Source: Leptospirales bacterium (GTDB lineage Bacteria; Spirochaetota; Leptospiria; Leptospirales; Leptonemataceae). Taken from it: DNA of 64,000 bases. Numbering within the stretch: position 1 is the first letter of the stretch; each line of letters begins with the position of its first letter. Location of the stretch: positions 146,986 through 210,985 of the forward strand of contig JAIBBM010000001.1 in NCBI GenBank assembly GCA_019694685.1, written 5' to 3'. A program made the translations under genes and the position numbers. The notes under the pieces were generated by a model. That model made no database searches. It worked only from the letters and a program-made list of their open reading frames with translations, and was not told the origin of the DNA. Positions 54,018 through 62,207 of this stretch are shown here, in pieces.

Positions 54018-54897
54018 CCGTGTATCGCAGCGCATGCGATCGTTGGCTATGCGCCCCGTCTTCATGCATCCAGTCTTCCTATTGATCACCTGGTTCATCC
54101 TGAGCTGCCGCCCGGATTACACGAAGAGTCAATCAGACGCAGCCATTCAGTCTTTGCTCTTCGCAGGTCTCAGCTCCAATGTTGTCACATGCGCACAACC
54201 ATATACAGGCCAGGCATCCGTAGATACGATCATCGACCAGATCAAATCTACGTACGGAGTACAGCCATGCGTCAACCTGGGCCCGCTTCCTCTTTTCACG
54301 CTGGGTACCGTTACTTCAAGCGACTACGCAAATCTACAAACAGCACTCACCACATTGCAGACTGAATTCGCACGATATCCCATTGAACTCGTGCTTCGCT
54401 CTCGCCTCAGAATGATTTCTTTTCCAACTTCTATTGGAGTTCCGTACGGAGGAACTGCAGGCGGATTTGCGCCCACCGAACTGGACTTCATCATGGTTCG
54501 GCTTCAGGTGTCGAACATCCCCTTCCTCAAAGCAACCATCCATCATGAATTCTTTCACCACCTGGATGAAGAGAAAAATGGCCCTCGCTACTATACGGAT
54601 CCAACCTGGAGATCCTATAATTATACTTACTATTCCTACGGCTGCAATCGATCCAATACATCTGCAGGAGTGATCTCTCCTCCAGCCGCCGGTTTTCTCA
54701 ATACGTACTCCACATGTGAAGTGGTGGAAGACAAGGCAGAAGTCTATTCCAATCAATTCATCCTGCCAAACAAGACGCAAATCCAAACACTCATCGCGAA
54801 TGGAGATACAGCGGTCGCACAGAAGCTAGACTACGTCCAGAGGGTCGCGGCGAATTTCAGCTCCAGCATCAACCAAACTTTCTGGAATAACCTATGA
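54007..54897 (+). CDS. Putative zinc-metallopeptidase lipoprotein
   Basis: Up to 296 residues. Lipoprotein signal ends PVFLLITWFILSC. A zincin motif HHEFFHHLDEE (HExxH) lies near residue 180 and is followed about 55 residues later by VVEDKAEVYS, where a Glu could be the third zinc ligand. Four or more cysteines suggest disulfides. ATG choices at 54007, 54034, 54049 and 54064 all keep the lipobox. The stop overlaps the next start (ATGA). Family unknown; a secreted peptidase is inferred. Confidence 0.65.
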   Translation: MRIDRVSQRMRSLAMRPVFMHPVFLLITWFILSCRPDYTKSQSDAAIQSLLFAGLSSNVVTCAQPYTGQASVDTIIDQIKSTYGVQPCVNLGPLPLFTLGTVTSSDYANLQTALTTLQTEFARYPIELVLRSRLRMISFPTSIGVPYGGTAGGFAPTELDFIMVRLQVSNIPFLKATIHHEFFHHLDEEKNGPRYYTDPTWRSYNYTYYSYGCNRSNTSAGVISPPAAGFLNTYSTCEVVEDKAEVYSNQFILPNKTQIQTLIANGDTAVAQKLDYVQRVAANFSSSINQTFWNNL

Positions 54898-55709
54898 TCC
54901 TCAGTAAGATCCTTTGTTCAATTTGTCTGGTACTTTGTGTGACTGTAGCGTCCCTGAACGCGCAATCGGTGCCGGGCGACACGAACCGAACAACATTCTG
55001 GGCATTCGAAGCAACCATCGCCAGGGGCTTCTTCCTTCATTCGCCAGGGGCAGCTGACGTGCTTGGCTACGATTCATCTGACCGAAAGCCAGTGGGCGAT
55101 TACACCATGAGATACGGTACTTCTTTTGAAGTATTGCGAAACAGCTACGCCTACAAAACAGCTCCTCAGACAGATTTCGATTCCTCCGATGAATTTAGAC
55201 TTTCTGCTTCCAGAAAGATTCTCCCGTGGCTTCACCTGGGTCTGGATGCAGAGCATGTAAGCTATCGAATTGCAAACATGCATATGAATGTTAGACAGTA
55301 TACAAATCCATACAATCAGTTTAACATACTAACCTTCGGAGTCATTTCGTTCCCCACTCTTCGCGATGCTGCTGTAAACGGTGAGTTGCTCGACCCGATT
55401 CTACTTCACAACGGATGGCCTATCAACACAATCACAGCCGGAACTCATGTTGCATTTCACTTCTCAGAAGGAAACATAGATCCATTTCTAAAAGTAACGG
55501 TTGCAGTGGGCAAAGATCTATATCGACCACTCAGCACATTTGAATACGGTGCATCCGGCGGATTGCGCGTCTTCATCAGCGAGCGCGTATTCGTTACAAC
55601 GGAGGCAGGCATTCGACTGGTCCAATTCAATGGACACGCTGGCGGGCGTACAGTTTCGGCCCTTTTGAGAGAACCATCTTTTCGTGCGGGCGCCGGATTC
55701 ACTCGTTGA
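54894..55709 (+). CDS. Putative outer-membrane protein, 271 aa
   Basis: Signal peptide (ILCSICLVLCVTVASLNA) and a mature part of alternating beta strands with aromatic residues (FWAFEATIARGFFLH, HLGLDAEHVSYRI, PFLKVTVAVGKDLYRP, FVTTEAGIRLVQFNG). The C-terminal strand ends FRAGAGFTR, not in Phe, so barrel insertion is plausible but not certain. No family is recognised. The stop shares bases with the DNA methyltransferase start (TTGA). Confidence 0.6.
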   Translation: MILSKILCSICLVLCVTVASLNAQSVPGDTNRTTFWAFEATIARGFFLHSPGAADVLGYDSSDRKPVGDYTMRYGTSFEVLRNSYAYKTAPQTDFDSSDEFRLSASRKILPWLHLGLDAEHVSYRIANMHMNVRQYTNPYNQFNILTFGVISFPTLRDAAVNGELLDPILLHNGWPINTITAGTHVAFHFSEGNIDPFLKVTVAVGKDLYRPLSTFEYGASGGLRVFISERVFVTTEAGIRLVQFNGHAGGRTVSALLREPSFRAGAGFTR

Positions 55710-56647
55710 AGTCTTTCCGATTCATTGATTTGTTCGCCGGAATTGGCGGCATTCGCATGGCCCTGGAGAGTGTGGGAGGAACATGCGTCTTTTCCTCTGA
55801 AAAGGACAAATTCGCTCGAATCACGTACAAAGAGAACTTCGGGGAGGAACCGCACGGCGATATTTACGATGTCAACGTGACAGACATTCCGGACCATGAA
55901 GTTCTGGCTGGAGGTTTTCCATGCCAGCCATTCTCCATCGCCGGAGTATCCAAAAAGAAGAGTCTGGGTAGAGAGCATGGTTTTCGAGACAGAACCCAGG
56001 GCACGCTCTTCTTTAAGATTGCCGAGATTCTGGAAGCCAGGCGTCCGCGTGCATTTCTACTGGAGAATGTAAAGAATTTGCTTTCGCACGATCAAGGACG
56101 CACATTCCAGATCATTCGCGAAACCTTTGAGGAACTCGGCTATACTCTGTTTCATAAAGTACTCGATGCGCAGGGTTATGTTCCACAGCATAGAGAAAGA
56201 ATCTTTCTCGTAGGCTTTGATTCCAATGTATATCCTGCTCCTGTCTTTTCATTTCCAGATCCACCGCAGCAGATCGTGCAACTGAAAAGCATTCTAGAAA
56301 AATCGGTACATCAAAAATACACTTTATCTGCGCATCTGTGGAAATGGCATCAGGACTACGCCGCCAAACACAAGAAAAACGGAAATGGTTTTGGGTATGG
56401 ACTCGTAAACGGAGACTCAGTAACCAGGACTCTCAGCGCGCGATACTACAAAGACGGAGCGGAAATTCTGGTATCTCAAAATCCTGTTCCACGTCGACTC
56501 ACGCCCAGAGAATGCGCGCGATTGATGGGCTTTCCGGATTCGTTTCGGATTGCGGTTTCAGATACGCAGGCTTACAAGCAATTCGGAAACTCCGTTGCCG
56601 TTCCCCTGGTCACTGCTGTTGCGCGCAGTCTTTCGAGGGCTCTCTAG
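55706..56647 (+). CDS. DNA (cytosine-5) methyltransferase, EcoRII/Dcm-type partner
   Basis: 313 residues with all main C5 motifs: I DLFAGIGG, IV GGFPCQPFS (nucleophile Cys73), VI LLENVKN (Glu120), VIII QHRERIFLVGF and X KQFGNSVAVP. The target-recognition part lies near residues 185-270. It lacks the long N-terminal extension of E. coli Dcm and M.EcoRII. The start is TTG 55706, overlapping the upstream stop. With the EcoRII-like nuclease it should protect a CCWGG-like site; specificity is inferred from the nuclease. Confidence 0.9.
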   Translation: MKSFRFIDLFAGIGGIRMALESVGGTCVFSSEKDKFARITYKENFGEEPHGDIYDVNVTDIPDHEVLAGGFPCQPFSIAGVSKKKSLGREHGFRDRTQGTLFFKIAEILEARRPRAFLLENVKNLLSHDQGRTFQIIRETFEELGYTLFHKVLDAQGYVPQHRERIFLVGFDSNVYPAPVFSFPDPPQQIVQLKSILEKSVHQKYTLSAHLWKWHQDYAAKHKKNGNGFGYGLVNGDSVTRTLSARYYKDGAEILVSQNPVPRRLTPRECARLMGFPDSFRIAVSDTQAYKQFGNSVAVPLVTAVARSLSRAL

Positions 56648-57843
56648 TGGCTCACCCAATTGCATCGTGTGCGGAAGCGGAAGCATTCTTCTTCAAGTAC
56701 GTCAGTGCCAACGACGTTGGAGCTACCGGTTCCCACCAGGCAGGATTCTACATGCCGCGCGATTCATGGAAAATGTTTTTTCATGAGCCAGGAGAAAGGG
56801 GAGAAAACAGAGATACCTGGCTTCACGTACAGTGGGACCATGGGACCACAAAAAGCAGATTCGTATGGTACGGCAAAAAAACAAGATCCGAGTACAGACT
56901 TACAAATGGATTTCAATTTCTTTCGCCGGATAACGTGGGAGATCTTCTGGTTCTGGCGAAACAGGAGACAAATTACTATGGGTTTATTTTGCAATCAGAT
57001 GAGTCCATCGATGAGTTTCTGGCATCCTTTGGCCTTTCCCCTTCTGATTCAGGAACCGTTCAATTTCGCAGACCATCCGACGATGCCTCTTTAGAAGAAG
57101 TCATTCATCCGTGGGCCCGAACGTTCGGGGGAGAGTTTCCATCAGGAGAAATGCTCAGCTCCAAAGCGCGCGAATTCGTCAGACCGCTCCTGGCACCGCC
57201 TAAATCAGAAATCCCCGTAACTGCGCAAAGCAAAGGCCTGGACCTGGACTCACTCTTATTGCAGTGGCTGGACTACGAATTTCGAATTTTTCGAATCATA
57301 GAAAGAGAAAAATACGGGAGCCTGCTGGCTCGTCCTTTTGAATCCGTGGAAGATTTGATCCAGATATCTCACACAATCTTAAATAGAAGAAAATCCAGAG
57401 CGGGCAATTCTCTTGAGAACCATCTTCGCGCGATTTTTCAATTTCTCGGAATTCGTTTTTCTTTTCAGGAAACAACAGAGGGATCGAGGAGACCGGATTT
57501 TACTTTTCCAGGAAAGTATTACTACGACAATCCAGCCTTTCCATCTTCTGCTCTGCGTTTCCTTGGGGTAAAGACCACATGCAAGGATAGATGGCGCCAG
57601 ATTCTAAACGAAGCGGATCGTATTCCGCGAAAGCATTTGTTCACTCTACAACAGGGAGTCTCGTCTACGCAACTCTCTGAGATGTGGGATTGCGGAGTGA
57701 TCCTGGTGGTCCCACAAAAGCATAAGCCGTTTTTCCCGCCCGCATTTCAAAGCAAGATTATGTCTTTGCGAGAATTCCTCGACGAACTTCCGGAAATTCC
57801 GGAAGGCGCCGAAATGCTGAGCAAAGAATATAAGCTTTTTTGA
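56647..57843 (+). CDS. EcoRII-type restriction endonuclease
   Basis: 398 residues from GTG 56647, which shares its G with the methyltransferase stop (TAGTG). N-terminal effector domain: SANDVGATGSHQAGFYMPR. C-terminal catalytic domain: NRRKSRAGNSLENHL, EGSRRPDFTFP (Asp284) and LGVKTTCKDRWRQILNEADR (Lys309). It matches the length and layout of EcoRII (about 404 residues), an enzyme that binds two CCWGG sites and cuts before the first C; this comparison is from memory. The longer upstream open frame is a shadow of the methyltransferase. Confidence 0.9.
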   Translation: MAHPIASCAEAEAFFFKYVSANDVGATGSHQAGFYMPRDSWKMFFHEPGERGENRDTWLHVQWDHGTTKSRFVWYGKKTRSEYRLTNGFQFLSPDNVGDLLVLAKQETNYYGFILQSDESIDEFLASFGLSPSDSGTVQFRRPSDDASLEEVIHPWARTFGGEFPSGEMLSSKAREFVRPLLAPPKSEIPVTAQSKGLDLDSLLLQWLDYEFRIFRIIEREKYGSLLARPFESVEDLIQISHTILNRRKSRAGNSLENHLRAIFQFLGIRFSFQETTEGSRRPDFTFPGKYYYDNPAFPSSALRFLGVKTTCKDRWRQILNEADRIPRKHLFTLQQGVSSTQLSEMWDCGVILVVPQKHKPFFPPAFQSKIMSLREFLDELPEIPEGAEMLSKEYKLF

Positions 57844-57874
57844 CGCTGGACCCTGGCGGACGGTGGCTGCCTGT

Positions 57875-58087
57875 TCAGTCCCTTTCAAAACGAGCGTAGA
57901 CTTTGTTGAGAGTGCGCTGGCGAATCACTTCCATTCTTGCGAACTGTGCTTCGCTCAAAAGAGATCTTGCGCGCAATCCGTTTTCGGGTAGCAACGTATC
58001 GCTCTTCACCGTTGCGATGAGGCTTTTGCGACCCAGGAAATTTGCGGAACGATAGTTTTCATCCATGTCTTCGTATTCGTGTAACAT
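57875..58087 (-). CDS. Small hypothetical protein, 70 aa
   Basis: A small, charged, helical protein with no recognised family. ATG 58087 is preceded by GGAGG at 7 bases, a strong ribosome-binding site, so it is probably real. It converges with the restriction gene and shares a 149-base divergent region with tpiA. Its minus-strand promoter may include TATATA near 58121-58130. Confidence 0.6.
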   Translation of the reverse strand: MLHEYEDMDENYRSANFLGRKSLIATVKSDTLLPENGLRARSLLSEAQFARMEVIRQRTLNKVYARFERD

Positions 58088-58135
58088 TTCTGCCTCCGTG
58101 CAGAAGGCGGCTGCTCTTCCGTGTATATACCGCCT

Positions 58136-58147
58136 GATAGTACTATC
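58136..58147. promoter_or_regulatory. Perfect 12-bp palindrome in the divergent tpiA region
   Basis: GATAGTACTATC. It lies 49 bases upstream of the small gene start and 90 bases upstream of tpiA, in the right place for an operator. The rest of 58088-58236 has no gene. Confidence 0.4.
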
Positions 58148-58236
58148 GACTGTTTTGCTGGACCATTCAGTCTTTTTTGCACTCTGCTGAAAAAAAACCT
58201 CCTTTACTCCCGCGTCTATTTTCCCACGCTCGGGGC

Positions 58237-58992
58237 ATGAGAAAGAAACTGATCGCGGGAAACTGGAAGATGTTCAAGAAAATTGGGGAGGCGCAAAGTC
58301 TGATCAAGGAAATTGCGCAAGGAGCCGGAGATCTTGGAGGCGTGGAACTCCTGGTCTGCCCGCCATACACTGCACTCAACGCAGCAAGCGAAGCCAGAAA
58401 AGGCACTCAAATCAAGGTCGGCGCGCAGGACCTGCACTGGGAAGAACAGGGCGCATTTACCGGGAAGATTTCCTGGGATATGATTCGCGACACCGGCGCA
58501 GAATATGTAATCATCGGCCACTCAGAGCAGCGCACGTATTTTCACGAAACAGATGATACAGTAAACAAGAAGACCAAGACAGCTCTCAAAGGCGGACTCA
58601 TTCCGGTGATCTGTGTAGGGGAAACTCTCGCGGAAAGAGACGGAAACAGAACCATGGATGTTGTCTCCACACAGACGAAAAAAGCATTCGAAGGAATTAC
58701 TAAAGAAGATGCAACTAAGTGCGTGATCGCTTATGAACCGGTCTGGGCCATTGGCACAGGTAGAAATGCAACTCCAGAACAGGCTCAGGAAGTGCATGCA
58801 GGAATTCGTGCGCTCATTCAGTCTCTCTATGACGCATCCGTTGCAGAGGGAATGCGTATCCTCTACGGCGGAAGCATGAAGCCGGACAATGCTAAGTCAC
58901 TTTTGACTCAAAAAGACATTGATGGTGGTCTCATTGGAGGTGCTTCCCTGAAAGCGGACAGCTTCCTGGCCATTGCACGCGCGGGTCTTTAA
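58237..58992 (+). CDS. tpiA: Triosephosphate isomerase
   Basis: 251 residues starting RKKLIAGNWKMFK (catalytic Lys), with IGHSEQRTYFHE (catalytic His), VIAYEPVWAIGTG (catalytic Glu) and GGSMKPDNAKSL phosphate loop. It interconverts dihydroxyacetone phosphate and glyceraldehyde-3-phosphate. ATG 58237 is the family start; the frame opens further upstream without homology. A hairpin follows. Confidence 0.96.
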   Translation: MRKKLIAGNWKMFKKIGEAQSLIKEIAQGAGDLGGVELLVCPPYTALNAASEARKGTQIKVGAQDLHWEEQGAFTGKISWDMIRDTGAEYVIIGHSEQRTYFHETDDTVNKKTKTALKGGLIPVICVGETLAERDGNRTMDVVSTQTKKAFEGITKEDATKCVIAYEPVWAIGTGRNATPEQAQEVHAGIRALIQSLYDASVAEGMRILYGGSMKPDNAKSLLTQKDIDGGLIGGASLKADSFLAIARAGL

Positions 58993-59003
58993 TTTGAATG
59001 TCG

Positions 59004-59025
59004 CCTGACGGGCTTCCCCGTCAGG
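59004..59025. terminator. Bidirectional terminator between tpiA and fadD
   Basis: CCTGACGGG-CTTC-CCCGTCAGG, perfect 9-bp stem in the 49-base gap between convergent genes. No long U-run. Confidence 0.65.
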
Positions 59026-59041
59026 AGGACGCTCCGATTTC

Positions 59042-60913
59042 TCATGAATACATAGACTCAATGAGTTCCGCATGCTTCTCTGCAATGCGATGACGTTTCA
59101 GAGAAAGCTTCGCTGTTAGTTCGTCTCCAACCACGAATGGACCTGGAACAAGCGAAAACACCACCACTCTCTCAAATGACTTGAAGCCGGACTCAGCATT
59201 GATCAAAGACTGAACTTCTTTTCGAATGGTGGCCTGGGCTTCCATGCTTGCGACGATTCTCTCGTATTCCTCGTTGTCAAAGGCAGATCGATTGGGCACG
59301 ATGAGCGCTCCCAGTGTTTTTCGATCCTGACCTACAACCATAACCTGATCAATGAAGGCAGATTGAAGAAGCCTGCTTTCGATGGGAGTGGGTTCCACAT
59401 TCTCACCGCCCATAAGCACAATCGTCTCTTTGGAACGTCCTGTGATCTTCAGGCAATTGTTGAAAGTCATCATGCCCAGATCTCCCGTGTTGAGCCAGCC
59501 ATCGGAAAGCACTCCGGCCGTTGCCTCGGGATTCTTGAAATATCCGGCCATCACCTGCGGACCTCTGACATGGATTTCGCCTTTCTTGCCGCGCCCCACT
59601 TTAGGATTCTGTGAATCGAAAACGCGAGCCCCGGACGCGGGATCTACAATGCGAATGTGTGTGTCTGGGTACAAAGGCCCAACGGTCCCTGGAACCAGAG
59701 ATTTCCACGTGCGAACTGCAATCACAGGCGAAGTCTCTGTCATGCCATAACCTTCCAAAACCGGAATCCCAATATCGTTGAAGAATGTATCTATGTGTAA
59801 GGGCAAGGCTCCTCCGCCAGAAACTGAACCACGCAGGTGACCTCCTGTAGCCGCGCGAATCTTTCGCAAAACCAGGAAATCGAGAACAGCAAACGGCAGC
59901 ATGAGACATACGATCTTAAACAAGGTCCACAGCGCCCGCACAAAGGAGATCAAAGGGTTTCGTCCACGTAAGTCCAACTCGCCGCCTCGCAAGAATCGGA
60001 TGCCGCCGCGGACTTCACGTGCAAGAAAGATCGCAGAGCGAAATAGGAAGCGAGTGAACCCGGACGCTTTCTGCACATTCGACTGAATGCCGGAATAAAT
60101 ACTCTCCCACAGACGAGGCGCTGACGCCATAAAGGATGGCTTCACTCGCTTCAAGTCTTCGCGCAAATTTCGCACGTTCGTGTAGTACGTGCAGGCTCCA
60201 CCCGCAATGGCGATCATTTCAAAAACGCGCTCAAATATATGCCACACAGGCAAGATGGAGAGAATGCGATCCCCTGGTCTGGGAACAAAGGGCATTCTCG
60301 AAATCTGCGAACACATATTTGCATGCGTGAGCATCACTCCTTTGGGTGCACCGGTTGTCCCCGACGTATAAATGAGAGTGAACAAATGTTCCGGCCGAAT
60401 TTGTGCCACTCGCTCTTCCACAGATTCTGGAGGCAAATCGGCACCACGTATAATCAAATCCTGCATGCGCGTGAACTCAGGGTTTTCGCGCGCGCCCGGA
60501 TCCATTACGATCACGGACTTAAGCAATGGAAGCGAATGCCTCAGATTCTGAATTCTTTCAAAGAGCTTCTCATTTTCCAGGAATAGAATCTTGATCTGTG
60601 CATGGGACAGAATGTAAGTGATTTCCGAGTCCGTGATGTCTGCGCCGCGTGGAACGTCCGCTGCACCGCAAAAGATGACTGCCCAGTCTGCGACCATCCA
60701 TTCATATCGATTGTCACTCAATAGACCGACATGTTCACGAGACTCGACACCAAGCGCAACGAGCGCACGAGCGAGGTACGTTGCATCTCTATAAAGGTCG
60801 CCATAGCTTTTTTCGTGCAGTTGATTGTGTGCGTCATACCAGGCAAACGCCGGTCGATTCGAAAAGCGAACGGACGAAGCCTCAAACATCTCCGCAAGAT
60901 TCTTGTAATTCAT
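59042..60913 (-). CDS. fadD: Long-chain acyl-CoA synthetase (AMP-binding)
   Basis: 623 residues from ATG 60913, behind GGAGGGG. ATP/AMP motif YTSGTTGAPKGVMLTH, VLEGYGMTETSP, GWLNTGDLGMM and TGRSKETIVLMGGENVEP are all present. A hydrophobic segment in the middle (IVCLMLPFAVLDFLVLRKI) suggests membrane contact. It activates fatty acids with CoA. A hairpin overlaps its ribosome-binding site. The next gene on the same strand, an AraC regulator, lies upstream and could be co-regulated. Confidence 0.9.
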   Translation of the reverse strand: MNYKNLAEMFEASSVRFSNRPAFAWYDAHNQLHEKSYGDLYRDATYLARALVALGVESREHVGLLSDNRYEWMVADWAVIFCGAADVPRGADITDSEITYILSHAQIKILFLENEKLFERIQNLRHSLPLLKSVIVMDPGARENPEFTRMQDLIIRGADLPPESVEERVAQIRPEHLFTLIYTSGTTGAPKGVMLTHANMCSQISRMPFVPRPGDRILSILPVWHIFERVFEMIAIAGGACTYYTNVRNLREDLKRVKPSFMASAPRLWESIYSGIQSNVQKASGFTRFLFRSAIFLAREVRGGIRFLRGGELDLRGRNPLISFVRALWTLFKIVCLMLPFAVLDFLVLRKIRAATGGHLRGSVSGGGALPLHIDTFFNDIGIPVLEGYGMTETSPVIAVRTWKSLVPGTVGPLYPDTHIRIVDPASGARVFDSQNPKVGRGKKGEIHVRGPQVMAGYFKNPEATAGVLSDGWLNTGDLGMMTFNNCLKITGRSKETIVLMGGENVEPTPIESRLLQSAFIDQVMVVGQDRKTLGALIVPNRSAFDNEEYERIVASMEAQATIRKEVQSLINAESGFKSFERVVVFSLVPGPFVVGDELTAKLSLKRHRIAEKHAELIESMYS

Positions 60914-60918
60914 ATCCC

Positions 60919-60938
60919 CTCCAGGAATCATCCTGGAG
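60919..60938 (-). promoter_or_regulatory. Leader hairpin overlapping the fadD ribosome-binding site
   Basis: CTCCAGG-ATGATT-CCTGGAG on the minus strand, perfect 7-bp stem. The 3' arm includes the GGAG of the ribosome-binding site; the fadD ATG is 5 bases further on. Confidence 0.55.
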
Positions 60939-60989
60939 AAAATTTTAACACTCGGAAGAACCGAAGTCGTCCTGATTGATCTATCCGAA

Positions 60990-60999
60990 CTACGCGTAG
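60990..60999. promoter_or_regulatory. 10-bp palindrome upstream of fadD
   Basis: CTACGCGTAG, 77 bases upstream of the fadD start and just after the AraC-type gene. A candidate operator. Confidence 0.35.
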
Positions 61000-61019
61000 A
61001 GGTTTGGTTTTATCATTCG

Positions 61020-62156
61020 CTACTTCGGTGATTGGCCAGATCTAAACTGCGAGGGAGTAACTCCGCAAAAATCAAGGAAAGCTCCGTTGAATGCAGATTT
61101 GGAATTGAATCCAACAGCAAGTGCAATCGAAAGAACAGTTCTGTCTGATTCCTCCAACAAAAGTCTTCTTGCCTCTTCAATCCTGTACTGATTGACGAAA
61201 CGCGCAAAATTACGGCCAAGCCGTTCGTTCAAAATTTCGGAAAGCTGGTGAGGTGTAATGTGCATCGCGTCCGCCACGTCTGCCAGTTTGAGATCTTCAT
61301 CCAGAAAAGGCCGTTCACTCTTCATGTAGCTTTGTAGATTCTCGATAATGCGATCCACGTCGAGCCTGGTCAGCGTTGACTTTCCATAAGGAGCGCGCTT
61401 CACTTCGACTTGCAGTTCGCTGATAAACTCAGGATATCTTTTGGACACAAGATAAAGAGCAAAAATGATCAGAGGCAAAGTCCAGGCACTCCAACGCTGC
61501 AGGGAAGGCGTCTGCAAAATCATTCCAAACAAACCGAGACCTGTTCCAAACACAATCCAGCATCCAAACAGGATGACAAACAGCTGCACATGATTCAATG
61601 GCGCGCGAAGACTGAGGAGAAATCGATTGCGAATCGCAAATGCAGAAAGGTAGCCGATGGCCGAAAGCTTTGGAAACGCGTTCAAAACCCCGAACCACTT
61701 CGCAAGCAGATCCTTCCTGATTCCGGTCGCGATTTCAATCTTTTCTCCCGGACTCAACGAGTAAAAAGGAATGAGCGCCACCGCTACCAGAATTGCGGGA
61801 ACGAAATGGGCCACGTCCCTGGGACGAATCGGAATAGAAGGGTGGATCAACTTGCGATAGTAAAAATACAGACAAGGACCTATGCAGGCTACAACGGGCA
61901 AATGAACGAGCAGGAGATGAGGAAAAGCCTGGTACAAACCAGAAAAGAAATGAGCTCCTGACAAAAGCCATAACCCGGCAGAAGCCAGAGTAGCGGCAGA
62001 AAGATAAGACAGCGAGCCAGTGCGACGCTCCAGACACTGTCCGAGAGCCCAGACGAGCGCGAAAACCGCACCACTTGACAGAAGAAAAAAGCTGACAGGG
62101 TCCGTGATAGACGAATTCAATGGGACAAGCCAACTATGGTGGACACTTTTCGTCAA
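61020..62156 (-). CDS. AraC-type regulator with membrane-spanning N-terminal half
   Basis: 378 residues. Residues 1-230 carry about seven membrane helices (for example PVSFFLLSSGAVFALVWALGQ, LLLVHLPVVACIGPCLYFYY). The C-terminal 110 residues form an AraC domain with two helix-turn-helix units (LKLADVADAMHITPHQLSEILN and TVLSIALAVGFNSKSAFNGAF). This layout is common in Leptospira relatives. It likely senses a membrane or lipid cue and acts on nearby promoters, fadD being the closest. It diverges from the kinase/AAA gene. Confidence 0.88.
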   Translation of the reverse strand: MTKSVHHSWLVPLNSSITDPVSFFLLSSGAVFALVWALGQCLERRTGSLSYLSAATLASAGLWLLSGAHFFSGLYQAFPHLLLVHLPVVACIGPCLYFYYRKLIHPSIPIRPRDVAHFVPAILVAVALIPFYSLSPGEKIEIATGIRKDLLAKWFGVLNAFPKLSAIGYLSAFAIRNRFLLSLRAPLNHVQLFVILFGCWIVFGTGLGLFGMILQTPSLQRWSAWTLPLIIFALYLVSKRYPEFISELQVEVKRAPYGKSTLTRLDVDRIIENLQSYMKSERPFLDEDLKLADVADAMHITPHQLSEILNERLGRNFARFVNQYRIEEARRLLLEESDRTVLSIALAVGFNSKSAFNGAFLDFCGVTPSQFRSGQSPK

Positions 62157-62195
62157 CCGCTGTGCATTTGTGAATTTGAAACAGGCTGAACTTTT

Positions 62196-62202
62196 GGGGA
62201 GG
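62196..62202 (+). promoter_or_regulatory. Strong ribosome-binding site before a CTG start
   Basis: GGGGAGG, five bases (TCCTT) before CTG 62208. An in-frame TGA lies 24 bases upstream of the CTG (at 62184-62186), and no ATG, GTG or TTG lies between. Confidence 0.7.
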
Positions 62203-62207
62203 TCCTT

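Noticed and set aside
56338..56646. Upstream extension of the restriction endonuclease frame
   Set aside because: It lies wholly inside the methyltransferase, where C5 motifs VIII-X are coded in another frame; EcoRII similarity begins only after GTG 56647.
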